Source of the DNA: Chitinophaga jiangningensis
Lineage (GTDB): Bacteria > Bacteroidota > Bacteroidia > Chitinophagales > Chitinophagaceae
Length of the DNA: 64,000 bases
NCBI RefSeq assembly: GCF_900142605.1
Contig: NZ_FRBL01000008.1
Coordinates: 248,001-312,000, forward strand
Direction: 5' to 3'
Of this stretch, positions 45,420-54,061 are shown in pieces; the stretch's first letter is position 1, and each line of letters begins with the position of its first letter. Below the pieces are notes generated by a model. That model searched no databases. It had not been told where the DNA came from and worked only from the letters and a program-made list of their open reading frames with translations. The position numbers were made by a program, and so were the translations under genes.

Positions 45420-47147
45420 TTACTTCGTGTGTTTAATGATGATCATTTTTGCTTTCTTCGCTTCCGGCAGACTGCCGTTTAACTGACCAATCAGTGCTAC
45501 CGTATAGATGCCAGGCTCCTGCACCGGTTTTACCGGGCGGGTATAGGCATCCGGGCGTGTGATGAAGTCCGTGCTTTTTAAAACAGGTACAGCGGACAAC
45601 CACGTGCCCGGGTATACGCCGGGACCTGATTTATACGCCAGTATCTGGTAGGCAGGATGCACCTGGTTAAAGCGGGCATAGGGCAGTTCTGTTGCTGCTA
45701 CGCCCGGCTGCAGGTTGCGGGTGCCGGTTTCGGAGCCTGCGGGTTGACCATTATCCAGTGTAAAACTCACGTATGGTAAGTCGCTGCACAGATTGAGGAA
45801 ACGGATATTAAAAGGATATTCATGCAGCAGGCGGTTATAAGTACCATCCTGTCCACTATTGCCTGTACCCACCTCATACCAGCTGCCACTCAGGTTATTA
45901 TTCACCAGTGTTAGCACCGCCTTACCCGCGGCGTTTTTGTATAACCAGGCCGTGTAATTCATGCCTGGCATCAGTTGTTGTTGGGCAGATGCTATTACAT
46001 TCCCTGCGGCGTTTACCGCGTCCACGGTGGTTTTACCCGTCACATATACGCCGTAGGCCGTACTGGTACCATACCCCGCATTACCGAGCTGGACGCCGTT
46101 TACAACAAAGGTGACCTTTGCCTCATCCGGATCGGCTTGTACGGCCTGCAGGCGGTAATATTCATTATTGACTGGTTCACTAACGTCAGCGATTACACGA
46201 AATGCGTTTTGATAAAACGGAAACGATTCACCGGGTGTACCATACACATAAGGTGCGGTCATTTTGGTAACCCCTACTACGATGGTGTATACGCCGCCTG
46301 CCTGGTAAGTTTTTACCGGGGCGTAGGTAAGTCCTGTGCTTACAGCATTGGGAAAGCCGGTAGCAGGTTTTACCAGCGTAGACGTGGCCGGGTCCACCAG
46401 GTTGGTCTGCTCCAGGTTGTTGCCAGGAATGCTGCTTACTTCCGTACCTGATGGCGTGAGCACTTTGAACTGGTAGGTACCATAAGGCAGCTCTACATAT
46501 GACGACCAGCTGCGAGTTTGCACATCAGTGGTCGCAGTGCTTACCTTCGTACCATCGGCAAACACCAGGGTAAGTGGTACCGCTAAATTTTCAGCATTAT
46601 TACTGGCTGCTACCTGGTCAGCAAAGTTTACCAGCCGTATTTTGAAATAGCCTGCTTTCGAAGGAGCGGTCACTTCACGCGGCACTTCTACCACGCGCGT
46701 TACTGCTGCAGCAGTATAAGGCAAACTTTTCAGCATGTAATAGTCCTTCGGCTGGCTGTATATTTCCGTCACTTCAAATCCGATGGAATCGCGCAGGCTC
46801 TGGTATGCAAGGTAATCGCTACTCACCATGGCTTTGCCCGTGGTGAGGAACTGGCGTGGAATAGTGAAGGTGGTACCCAATTTACCATTGGCCGGAAACC
46901 AGTAGGTGCCGGGGTATAGTGGCTCGCCACCACCGGGTAGCGGGTTTAAGGCGAGGTAGCCGGTAAGACTATCCCCGTTCAGCGACAGCTGGTTATTGGC
47001 TACCAGGTTCACTAACCGGATGGTAGAGTTGCCGCTTACCGTGGTATCCGGGCGGTTGTCGTAGGAGTAATTCACCTTTTCCTTTTTGCACGACAGCATG
47101 CAACCGGCTAACAAGAGCATGCCTGCGGCAAAACATTTATAAAACAT
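45420..47147 (-). CDS. DUF4397-like outer-membrane lipoprotein
   Basis: A 575-residue lipoprotein (LSCKKE, Cys20) made of several beta-sandwich-like domains. Phrases such as STIRLVNLVANNQLSLNGD, FKIRLVNFADQ and FNIRFLNLCSDLPYVSF recur, each starting a domain of the DUF4397 kind, which contains short Ig-like folds (YGTYQFKVLTPSGTEV, QEPGIYTVALIGQL). It directly follows the signal-transducing TonB receptor gene after 21 bases, where a SusD gene would usually be. A role in surface binding with that receptor is likely but not proven. Confidence 0.7.
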   Translation of the reverse strand: MFYKCFAAGMLLLAGCMLSCKKEKVNYSYDNRPDTTVSGNSTIRLVNLVANNQLSLNGDSLTGYLALNPLPGGGEPLYPGTYWFPANGKLGTTFTIPRQFLTTGKAMVSSDYLAYQSLRDSIGFEVTEIYSQPKDYYMLKSLPYTAAAVTRVVEVPREVTAPSKAGYFKIRLVNFADQVAASNNAENLAVPLTLVFADGTKVSTATTDVQTRSWSSYVELPYGTYQFKVLTPSGTEVSSIPGNNLEQTNLVDPATSTLVKPATGFPNAVSTGLTYAPVKTYQAGGVYTIVVGVTKMTAPYVYGTPGESFPFYQNAFRVIADVSEPVNNEYYRLQAVQADPDEAKVTFVVNGVQLGNAGYGTSTAYGVYVTGKTTVDAVNAAGNVIASAQQQLMPGMNYTAWLYKNAAGKAVLTLVNNNLSGSWYEVGTGNSGQDGTYNRLLHEYPFNIRFLNLCSDLPYVSFTLDNGQPAGSETGTRNLQPGVAATELPYARFNQVHPAYQILAYKSGPGVYPGTWLSAVPVLKSTDFITRPDAYTRPVKPVQEPGIYTVALIGQLNGSLPEAKKAKMIIIKHTK

Positions 47148-47168
47148 ATCTTCCCTTTTTAGTAGTTT

Positions 47169-50100
47169 TTAGAACAGCTTATAAGTGAAACCCATCATGA
47201 TTTCAGCACCGCGTTTATAGCTGCGGTTTACATAGCGCCTGCCGTACCAGAAGCCACCGGTACCGGGATTGGCGTACACCGTTTCTATGGCAGGATTCAG
47301 GATATTTTTAGCATAGCCTTTAAACAGTAATCGCTTTCCCAGCTGTTGGGAGAAAATGAAATCCAGGGTGGGTGCAGGACGCGTATACAGATCAGGTTCA
47401 CCGGTGAGGTTGATCTGTACAAGACGCTCCCCTACCATGTTAAAGGCAGCAGTGAGGTCCGTTCCCAATCGTGTGTTCTTATAGTTCAGCCAGCCGTTGA
47501 TGGAATACGGTGCCTGTTCAAACAGGGGGCTGTTATCAGGAGTGTGCCTGTCCAGCGATTTATTGGCTTCATAACGGGCGTCCGTTTTTTTGATATTGCT
47601 TTGTGCCAGCAGCAGGTTGGAGCCAATGAAAAAGTTTTTCAGCGCAGGTGTTAATCTCCCTAAATCCTTTACTAACTCCAGCTCCATGCCCCATACCGTA
47701 CCTGTGTTAGGATCGTTCTGGAACTGAATAGTGGGATATTCCGGGAACCTGGCGGCCAGTCCATCCGTTTGCAGACTGAATACTTTCACCAGCTGGTTGT
47801 TGATGCGTTTACCAAAAGCAGATAAGGAAAATACCTCACCCGGATTTGGGAACCACTCCCAGCGGAAGTCCAGGTTTTCCGTATGCTGATTCACAAGGTT
47901 AGGATTACCTACTACCAACCCCATCTGGAAGGCATCAAATTCAAACACATTGGTTAGCTCTCTCAGCTCAGGCCTTGCCAGCGTGGTATTAAATGCCATT
48001 CGGAAGTTCATATCCTCCCGGTAAGTATAAGTCATATTCAGGGCGTAATAGGGCTTATAACCGGTTTTATACACCGTATTCGGATTGATCAGCACTACCG
48101 GCACACTGGTACCATCTGCATTTTTGGTGGTCAGCGACGGATCGAGGAATACGTTGGCGGTGTCTACGGCCGACTGGATATTCGTTTTCTCGAAACGCAC
48201 GCCGCCGGCTAAACGAAAATTTTTAAGCGGGTGCAGGTCCAGCATAGCATAGAAGGCATTGGTTTCAAAGAAACCATTGTAGTTGTTGGGTGATTTCTGT
48301 GTGTTATACAGGAAGCCCCCCACCGGGTCGGCACCTTCGCCGGTGCTGCCGGAAGGCTGTTGAATACCGATCACTTTCGGGCCCACCAGTGCATCCAGGT
48401 TACCGTTAACGGTATAAATAGTATTGGCTTTGTTTTGGGAGAAGTTAGAGCCGGGCAGGAACATCATATTCTCTCTGAACTGGCGGTCGCGGTTCAGGTA
48501 ATTAATACCCGTTTTGAATTCCTGCTTCTGACCGAACAACGGGAATGGAAATGCCAGGTCCGCCTTGTAATTCCAGTTGGTTTCGTCCAGCTGTCGCCAG
48601 CGGCGGCCGTTGGGCTCTGCCTGGATGATACCGTAGGTACCATAACCATTTACATAGCCGGAGTTCAGGGCGTATAAATGTTCCGTATATACGTAGCTGC
48701 CGTTACCGAGGTCCTGCCCGATGGCAGGCTGAAAGCGCCAGGCGCCGCCACGGGGTTTGTAATCGGTGAGCGTTACAAACCGGAAGTCCGGATCGTTCTG
48801 TGCGGAGGTGGAAGTGGCCAGGTTATAACTTAACCGCGGTGAATACTGCCCTTCGAGCAACTTATGTTCCCCTTGCAGGTTAAATGTATTCAGGTTACGG
48901 CGGGTTTGTTTGAGTGAATAGATGGTGCTGTTTACATCACCCGGTAAGCCTGTATACTCGTATTTACCGTACATATTTACTGCCTGCGCCTCACTACCCC
49001 AGCTGCCCATGTACTGCATGCTGATTTCATTTCGTGTGTCAAAGCGGAAGGTTAAGCCTGCGAGCACGCCGTAGTTGAGGGTTTCTGTGCCTGTGTTTTC
49101 CTTATAGGTTTGGTACTTTCCCATATACAGGCTGTTAGGGGTGATATAGTTCGGGATGTTACGCGGACTATATACTGCCGGGTTGCCGGTAATCACACCC
49201 TGGTAGATGCTGTATTGGGTAAGGTCTCCGCCATATACATCCGTAGTCCGGCGGTAGTAGTTGGCACCGGCTACGAGTCCCAGTGTTTTGTTTTTAAATA
49301 CTTTGAAGCTATTGCCATAGGTGGCGGAGTAAAGTTGATTAAGTGGTGCGTTTTTGTAGCGCGTGGTAAGCACCGGATCAAAACTGTGCATCACTTTATT
49401 AATGCGGGCGGCTTCCTGCTGCATAGCGGGGCTGCCATTACTTTCTGCGATCATTTTCTGCATCTGGCTTAAACCGCCGGGGTATTGGCCGGCGAGGTGC
49501 AGGAAGTCGCTGCTCAGCTTTTTATCATTTACTTTATTACCGAGGAAGCCGAGGTCGCTGTTATAAAAGCTGTTCATGCGGCCGCCAGGTCCAATATTAG
49601 TGTTGAAGCCTGTTTGCGCGATAATTTCCAGGGTGGCTTTGTCCGGTACCGATTTGGTTTTAAGCTCTACGATACCGGCCGCAGCGTCCGCAGGTTTATC
49701 TGGTGTAACTGTTTTATAGATGGTGATATTATCCAGCAGGGAGGCGGGCACGAGGTCCAGCGGGATTGCGCTCCTGTCAGGATCAGAAGACGCCAGCCGC
49801 ACACCGTTGAGTTGGCCGATCACGCTTCTGTCGCCCAAACCGCGGATGGCTACATATTTATCATCCGTGATGGTGACTCCGCTCACGCGCTGCAACGCCT
49901 GTGTGGTGGTGATGGAGGCTGTTCTTTCGATTTGTTGTGCAGAGATGGCATCCTGCACGATGGCTGCGTTTCTTCTTTCCTGCAGGACGGTAATTTCAGT
50001 GTTTGTTTTACGACGGGCCTGTACCTGTACCTCTCCGAGGGTGCGGGTGCTTACGTTGAGGAGCACGGTGATAGGGGCTGAACCGCCGGCCACTTTTACC

Positions 50101-50747
50101 TCTTTGGCTTCGTAGCCCATGAGGGAGAAGAGGAGGATGGCACCTTCAGACGGGATTTCTACGGTGAAGTAGCCATTGATATCCGTGGCAGCGCCGCCGC
50201 TGCCGTTTTTAATGCGTACGGACACGCCAGGCAGCGCGTCTTTTGTTTTTGCTTCCAGCACGCGACCGGAAATTTTCACCGGTATTTTTTTCCGGGCTAC
50301 TACTACGTAGCCATTGAGCAGGTGATAGTCGAGGGTTGTACCGCTCAAAATGCCGGCTATGGCATCTTTCACGGTTATATCAAGTTTGTGTAAATTGATT
50401 TTTTTATTTACGGAAGACAGAAGAGCTTCCGGCAGCAAAAAATGTACGCCACTTTCGCTTTCAATTTTCAGCAAGCTTTCTCTGACGTCTGCATCGTGGA
50501 GATGTAGGTTCAGACGGCGGGAAAGATCCTGGCTCTTCAGGTTATCTGCAAACAGCAGGCTCACGAAGGTCAACTGTGTTGCTAATACGATAAATGAGCA
50601 TTTCATCAGGAAGTAAATTTTGTGTAGGTGCTTTGTGGTGGCTGGAGGCGAACCTGCTGCACCAATGGGCTTTAACACAAATTCAAAGCTGTCGGGCACA
50701 GGTTCCATGAAAAATCCTAAAGGATCTTTTTTTAATCCTTTTTCCAT
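47169..50747 (-). CDS. TonB-dependent receptor with STN signalling domain
   Basis: An 1192-residue outer-membrane receptor. An N-terminal extension (1-47) is followed by a hydrophobic signal (about 48-67), an STN domain (78-152), a carboxypeptidase-regulatory-like domain (158-235), a TonB plug (about 245-370, VAIRGLGDRSVIGQLNGVRL) and a barrel. ATG 50606 (residue 48) is an alternative start that would remove the extension, but extended N-termini are usual for these proteins in Chitinophaga-like genomes. The STN domain is expected to signal to the FecR protein encoded upstream. The 185-base gap to FecR carries a candidate antisense RNA. Confidence 0.9.
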   Translation of the reverse strand: MEKGLKKDPLGFFMEPVPDSFEFVLKPIGAAGSPPATTKHLHKIYFLMKCSFIVLATQLTFVSLLFADNLKSQDLSRRLNLHLHDADVRESLLKIESESGVHFLLPEALLSSVNKKINLHKLDITVKDAIAGILSGTTLDYHLLNGYVVVARKKIPVKISGRVLEAKTKDALPGVSVRIKNGSGGAATDINGYFTVEIPSEGAILLFSLMGYEAKEVKVAGGSAPITVLLNVSTRTLGEVQVQARRKTNTEITVLQERRNAAIVQDAISAQQIERTASITTTQALQRVSGVTITDDKYVAIRGLGDRSVIGQLNGVRLASSDPDRSAIPLDLVPASLLDNITIYKTVTPDKPADAAAGIVELKTKSVPDKATLEIIAQTGFNTNIGPGGRMNSFYNSDLGFLGNKVNDKKLSSDFLHLAGQYPGGLSQMQKMIAESNGSPAMQQEAARINKVMHSFDPVLTTRYKNAPLNQLYSATYGNSFKVFKNKTLGLVAGANYYRRTTDVYGGDLTQYSIYQGVITGNPAVYSPRNIPNYITPNSLYMGKYQTYKENTGTETLNYGVLAGLTFRFDTRNEISMQYMGSWGSEAQAVNMYGKYEYTGLPGDVNSTIYSLKQTRRNLNTFNLQGEHKLLEGQYSPRLSYNLATSTSAQNDPDFRFVTLTDYKPRGGAWRFQPAIGQDLGNGSYVYTEHLYALNSGYVNGYGTYGIIQAEPNGRRWRQLDETNWNYKADLAFPFPLFGQKQEFKTGINYLNRDRQFRENMMFLPGSNFSQNKANTIYTVNGNLDALVGPKVIGIQQPSGSTGEGADPVGGFLYNTQKSPNNYNGFFETNAFYAMLDLHPLKNFRLAGGVRFEKTNIQSAVDTANVFLDPSLTTKNADGTSVPVVLINPNTVYKTGYKPYYALNMTYTYREDMNFRMAFNTTLARPELRELTNVFEFDAFQMGLVVGNPNLVNQHTENLDFRWEWFPNPGEVFSLSAFGKRINNQLVKVFSLQTDGLAARFPEYPTIQFQNDPNTGTVWGMELELVKDLGRLTPALKNFFIGSNLLLAQSNIKKTDARYEANKSLDRHTPDNSPLFEQAPYSINGWLNYKNTRLGTDLTAAFNMVGERLVQINLTGEPDLYTRPAPTLDFIFSQQLGKRLLFKGYAKNILNPAIETVYANPGTGGFWYGRRYVNRSYKRGAEIMMGFTYKLF

Positions 50748-50760
50748 ACTTTTGAATATT

Positions 50761-50897
50761 GATAGTTAGTCCCGGTATGCCCGGGAAATCTGTTAATAAT
50801 TCGGCTGCTGTGGTCCTGAGAAAACTGTTGGCAGTCCGGATAAAATCTTAGAACGTTCCTGCTGCGGTCCAATGCTGGCGGGGACGTTTTTTGTTTT
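50761..50897 (+). ncRNA. Candidate cis-antisense small RNA in the FecR-receptor gap
   Basis: On the plus strand TACTTTTG (50747-50754) fully matches the TAnnTTTG -7 box, and an intrinsic terminator ends about 140 bases later. The resulting RNA of about 135 nt would be fully antisense to the leader of the TonB receptor mRNA. It has no open frame worth noting. A comparable arrangement is known for DonS-type antisense RNAs in Bacteroides, encoded opposite the gap between anti-sigma and susC genes. No TTTG -33 box is seen at 19 bases, so the promoter is the weaker part of the case. The 5' end is an estimate. Confidence 0.5.
50852..50897 (+). terminator. Plus-strand intrinsic terminator antisense to the operon
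   Basis: AACGTTCCTGC (50852-50862) pairs with GCGGGGACGTT (50878-50888) over 11 pairs, two of them G-U on the plus-strand RNA, and is followed by TTTTGTTTT. The G-U pairs become mismatches on the minus strand, so the structure is meant for plus-strand transcripts although no plus-strand gene is upstream. Confidence 0.7.
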
Positions 50898-50932
50898 GTG
50901 TGGTAGTATTACTGCATGCTTATGATAAATAT

Positions 50933-51919
50933 TTAGTGAATAGTTACTTCGTGGCCTTTCGTTGTATAGCTAAAATTATTGCCTGCTGCCAGTGTTTGCA
51001 GGGTGGTTTTAAGTTCCCCTGCAGCAAAGAGGGTGATTGTCACTTTCTCATTTGCTTTTTGTGGGCGGGTGAAATTTATTTTCACGTCGTACCAACGTTC
51101 CAGGGTGGCGGCTATTGTTGCTAAAGTTTGATTATTGAATACCAGGCGGCCTTTTTGCCAGGCGGCAACATCGGCTGCATTTACGGATTGCAGGGTAGCC
51201 TGCTGCTGGTGCCAGGATACCTGTTTGCCAGCGGTGAGTATGGCCAGTTCCTGCAAGTTCCCGTTGGCATTTGATTCCACTTTCACCTTTCCGCTGGCTA
51301 CGGCCACTGTGATTGGCTGGCCGGCGAAGGCGGCGATTTTAAAGGCCGTACCGAGTACAGTGGTGGCTACATCTCCCGTATGAATAATAAAAGGATGCCT
51401 GGGATCAGTAGTAATATCAAAGTAGGCTTCCCCGGTGAGTGTTATTTCGCGGGTGTTGCCGGTAAACTGCTCCGGGTATTCCAGGCTGCTGGCGGCCCCC
51501 AGGTGAATGGTGGAACCGTCGCTCAACTGAATTATTTTTCGCTGACCGGGTTTATTTTGTTGATGAGATATCACCATAGCCGGTGGTTTGGTGCTGCTGA
51601 TAGAAAAAATGCCCGTCAGGCCGGCTATAAGTAAGAGAGATGCGGCCGCTGCCACGTAATACCATTTTCGTACAGGCATTACCGTATCCTTTATCCCCAT
51701 GCGGTTGTGCATGGCGGACGTCCATTTTTTTTGCTGTGCATGATCAGTGGGCATTTGCATACTTGCCGCTATATCCTTTTGCAGGCGTTCTTCCAGCAAT
51801 ACGCTGAGTATGGCGCTGCTACCAGGTTGTTGCAGGTATGATTCTACCAGCGCTGCTTCTTCGGCAGTGCATTGCTGATCGAGGTATTTAGTTAAGAGTG
51901 CTTTTGTAATTGTTGCCAT
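50933..51919 (-). CDS. FecR-family anti-sigma factor of the FAS1/TonB operon
   Basis: A 328-residue inner-membrane regulator. It has a cytoplasmic sigma-binding N-terminus (1-80), one transmembrane helix (about 84-102), a FecR domain (QRKIIQLSDGSTIHLG, LTGEAYFDI, VLGTAFKI) and a C-terminal DUF4974-type domain (KVTITLFAAGELKTTLQTLA). A GTG start at 51943 would add eight residues, but ATG 51919 matches the normal N-terminus of the family. It lies 81 bases after the sigma gene and 185 bases before the STN receptor gene, the usual order of cell-surface signalling systems. Confidence 0.9.
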   Translation of the reverse strand: MATITKALLTKYLDQQCTAEEAALVESYLQQPGSSAILSVLLEERLQKDIAASMQMPTDHAQQKKWTSAMHNRMGIKDTVMPVRKWYYVAAAASLLLIAGLTGIFSISSTKPPAMVISHQQNKPGQRKIIQLSDGSTIHLGAASSLEYPEQFTGNTREITLTGEAYFDITTDPRHPFIIHTGDVATTVLGTAFKIAAFAGQPITVAVASGKVKVESNANGNLQELAILTAGKQVSWHQQQATLQSVNAADVAAWQKGRLVFNNQTLATIAATLERWYDVKINFTRPQKANEKVTITLFAAGELKTTLQTLAAGNNFSYTTKGHEVTIH

Positions 51920-52000
51920 GTGATGCAGGTGATACTTGGTCACCTACTATATAAAGGCCAAAAAAAATGCGAAAGGGCTAATGGTTACAAAAATATTTTG

Positions 52001-52585
52001 TCAGGAGATAAAAATCAGGATTATCACACTGGTGATATCGATATAATCTTTGAGTTCCGTACGAAAAAAGGTCAGGGATGCCTTGATGTGATTTTTAACG
52101 GTGAACAGGGAGAGATTCATTTCTTTGGCGATTTCCGCGTGGGATAAATCATCGTGGCGACTGAGTCGGAATACTTTCTGTCGCTGCTGGCTGAGGCTAT
52201 TCAACTTTTCATGATAGAGTTCACTGAGTTCATTTTCCCGGAGGCGGTTGGCAGCGTCTTCCACGGCAGTTTCATGCGCAAAATCCAGGGGCAGGGTTTC
52301 TGTTTGATGGCGGGTTAATACTTTGATGACGGCGTGTTTCATGGCCCTGAATAAGTAAGGGGCCAGTTGAATGTCCGGGTCCAGCTGGTGACGCTTATCC
52401 CAGAGCCAGAACATCAGGTCCATCATGGCCTCTTCTGCCTGCGCTTCGTTGCGGATATATTTGAGCGCATAATAATACAGCTTTCCGGAGTACCGGTTGA
52501 AGAGTACGTCATAAGCCCTGGTGTTGTCTTTCCTGCATTCTTGCAGCAATAATACATCCGATTGTTCAGGTAAAGTTAATCGCAT
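52001..52585 (-). CDS. ECF RNA polymerase sigma factor (FecI-like)
   Basis: A 194-residue sigma factor with region 2 (DVLFNRYSGKLYYYALKYIRN, EEAMMDLMFWLWD) and the region 4 helix-turn-helix LSHAEIAKEMNLSLFTVKNHIK. The C-terminus is hydrophobic (ITSVIILIFIS), as in the other ECF factor of the window. It heads the operon of FecR, STN receptor, five lipoproteins, Oar-like receptor and IPT/NHL lipoprotein. Confidence 0.93.
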   Translation of the reverse strand: MRLTLPEQSDVLLLQECRKDNTRAYDVLFNRYSGKLYYYALKYIRNEAQAEEAMMDLMFWLWDKRHQLDPDIQLAPYLFRAMKHAVIKVLTRHQTETLPLDFAHETAVEDAANRLRENELSELYHEKLNSLSQQRQKVFRLSRHDDLSHAEIAKEMNLSLFTVKNHIKASLTFFRTELKDYIDITSVIILIFIS

Positions 52586-52617
52586 AGTTTGCCACTATTT
52601 TCCCAGAGGCAAACTTA
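52586..52617 (-). promoter_or_regulatory. Promoter and inverted repeat at the sigma gene start
   Basis: On the minus strand TAAGTTTG (52617-52610) fits the TAnnTTTG -7 box. An exact 8-base inverted repeat, AGTTTGCC (52586-52593) and GGCAAACT (52608-52615), spans from the -7 box to the base before the start codon. It could be an operator or, in the RNA if transcription begins upstream, a hairpin touching the start codon. Confidence 0.45.
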
Positions 52618-52783
52618 AGTGCAATTTTCAGGTGTGCGTATTAAGGGATTATTAAGTTTTGATTAACGACTTTTCAGCCGGGGTGTACGCCTAACGTAGA
52701 CGGGCATACGATAATACAAATAGGCCCCGCCAGCAGATGCAGTTACACACCGCCAGCAGGGCCGGTTTTACAGCAGCTATTTT

Positions 52784-53599
52784 CTAATATTCTGCTGGGA
52801 CGAGTGATCGACCAATCACGCGTTCGAACAGGTTTTGGTTGAGCAGATCCTTGATGGATTCAATAATAAAATCGGGGGCATAACCGAAGTGTACGAGGTC
52901 TTCGCGACTGGTAACACCCGTAAGTGTAAGCACGGTGGTGAAGCCCATGGAGCCGGCACCGAGGATATCCGTACCCATGGTATCGCCGATCATCACGGTT
53001 TCATCCGTGGTAAGCTGCAATGCTTTGCGGGCCATGCGCATCATTACAGGAGAAGGTTTACCCACGCTGAATGCCTGTACACCGCTGGCACATTCCAGCA
53101 TGGCAACGAGTGCACCGCAGCCGGCGCGATATTTACCATCTGCCACGGGGCAGTTAGGGTCCAGGTTGGTGGCGATTAATTTAGCGCCTTTCATGATCAT
53201 GTTCAGCGCTTTATCTACCGATTCCAGCATGATGGTGCGGCCTTCGCCGATGATAACGTAGTCCGGCTGGTCGTCTACAATAGAATACCCTGCATTATGC
53301 AGTTCTGTGAGCAGACCGCCCTCTCCTATTACATATGCAGTACCATTTTCTTTTTTGGAGGCGAGGTAGCGGGCAGTAGCCATGGCGCAGGTAAAAATAT
53401 CTTCTTCATTTACCTTAAAGCCCATCTTGTTAAGCTTGTAGCAAACATCCCTGCTGGTACGCTGGCTGTTATTGGTCAGAAACAGGAAAGGCAGTTCCCT
53501 TTCTCTAAGTCCGTTAATAAAGTCTACTGCGCCCGGAATAGGTTCGGAGCCTTTGTAGATCACGCCGTCCATGTCGATCAAAAATCCCTTTTTTTTCAT
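52784..53599 (-). CDS. HAD-superfamily phosphatase, NagD-like (subclass IIA)
   Basis: A 271-residue cytoplasmic HAD hydrolase. It shows the nucleophile motif DMDGVIYKG (Asp9, Asp11), LTNNSQRT (motif II), VGKPSPVMM (motif III Lys) and MIGDTMGTDI (motif IV). The alpha/beta cap between motifs II and III is of type C2A, as in NagD/4-nitrophenylphosphatase enzymes that hydrolyse nucleoside or sugar monophosphates. Genuine substrate not predictable. The gene is monocistronic. A GC-rich inverted repeat with the direct repeat CTGCTGGCGG lies just downstream (52722-52763) and may form a weak terminator. Confidence 0.9.
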   Translation of the reverse strand: MKKKGFLIDMDGVIYKGSEPIPGAVDFINGLRERELPFLFLTNNSQRTSRDVCYKLNKMGFKVNEEDIFTCAMATARYLASKKENGTAYVIGEGGLLTELHNAGYSIVDDQPDYVIIGEGRTIMLESVDKALNMIMKGAKLIATNLDPNCPVADGKYRAGCGALVAMLECASGVQAFSVGKPSPVMMRMARKALQLTTDETVMIGDTMGTDILGAGSMGFTTVLTLTGVTSREDLVHFGYAPDFIIESIKDLLNQNLFERVIGRSLVPAEY

Positions 53600-53618
53600 A
53601 GCAATCAGATGTTGGTTA

Positions 53619-53633
53619 AACTATATTATAGTT
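53619..53633. promoter_or_regulatory. 15-base palindrome upstream of the HAD gene
   Basis: AACTATA-T-TATAGTT is a perfect palindrome about 20 bases upstream of the HAD start codon. It could be an operator, but AT-rich palindromes of this size also arise by chance. Confidence 0.3.
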
Positions 53634-53832
53634 GATACAAATTCACAATCATAATTAACTATGGAATGGATAAAGGCGGGTGGGCTAATGGCTTGTTTTG
53701 TAGTTAAGCCGGTATAAAAATAAGCATTATTTTATTTAAGATGTATTTTTTTATTGGCAAATGTTAAAAATTAACAGGAATTGAATGATAATTTATCACA
53801 TAGATTAGTATTTAATATTTGTAGACTTTTAG

Positions 53833-53902
53833 CCCCAAAATGGCGCTGACCTTCGGTCAGCGCCATTTTGGGGTGGGGCGGGCCTGCAGCCCGCACCACC
53901 CC
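53833..53902. repeat. Overlapping double hairpin (REP-like)
   Basis: A perfect 19-bp stem with a TTC loop (53833-53873, apex ACC-TTC-GGT) overlaps by four G bases a second 14-bp stem with one mismatch and a CTGCA loop (53870-53902). The layout copies the overlapping pair at 33592-33663. Confidence 0.75.
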
Positions 53903-53970
53903 ATTAGCTCTTACGTGCGCCGGTGGCTCCCAAACCTAAAAGCTATTGGTTGTACCCGCTTCATTAAATT

Positions 53971-54000
53971 CTTAATCTAGATTAAGACCACTTCTTAATC
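53971..54000. promoter_or_regulatory. Operator-like 16-base palindrome plus half-site upstream of the pirin operon
   Basis: CTTAATCTAGATTAAG (53971-53986) is a perfect 16-base palindrome. A direct half-site CTTAATC follows at 53994-54000. The pair lies 60-90 bases before the pirin start codon, a likely place for a dimeric regulator to bind. Confidence 0.55.
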
Positions 54001-54061
54001 CAGTTCATTTGCCACCCACTCACTTCTTCGCAATTTTACATCATCAACAACGATACAAACC

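Larger units (their letters stand above)
53600..54061. other. Divergent intergenic region with hairpins and palindromes
   Basis: This 462-base gap lies between the HAD gene (minus) and the pirin gene (plus). It is AT-rich at 53640-53830 with no open frame of note, then carries a double hairpin (53833-53902) and an operator-like palindrome (53971-54000). A further palindrome lies at 53619-53633. No gene was found. Confidence 0.7.

Noticed and set aside
52722..52763. Inverted and direct repeats after the HAD gene as a terminator
   Set aside because: Only five base pairs at the ends are solid, and no T run follows on the minus strand; mentioned with the gene but not listed as a site.
53994..54000. 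A second full operator next to the 16-base palindrome
   Set aside because: Only one half-site is present, so it is reported as a half-site.
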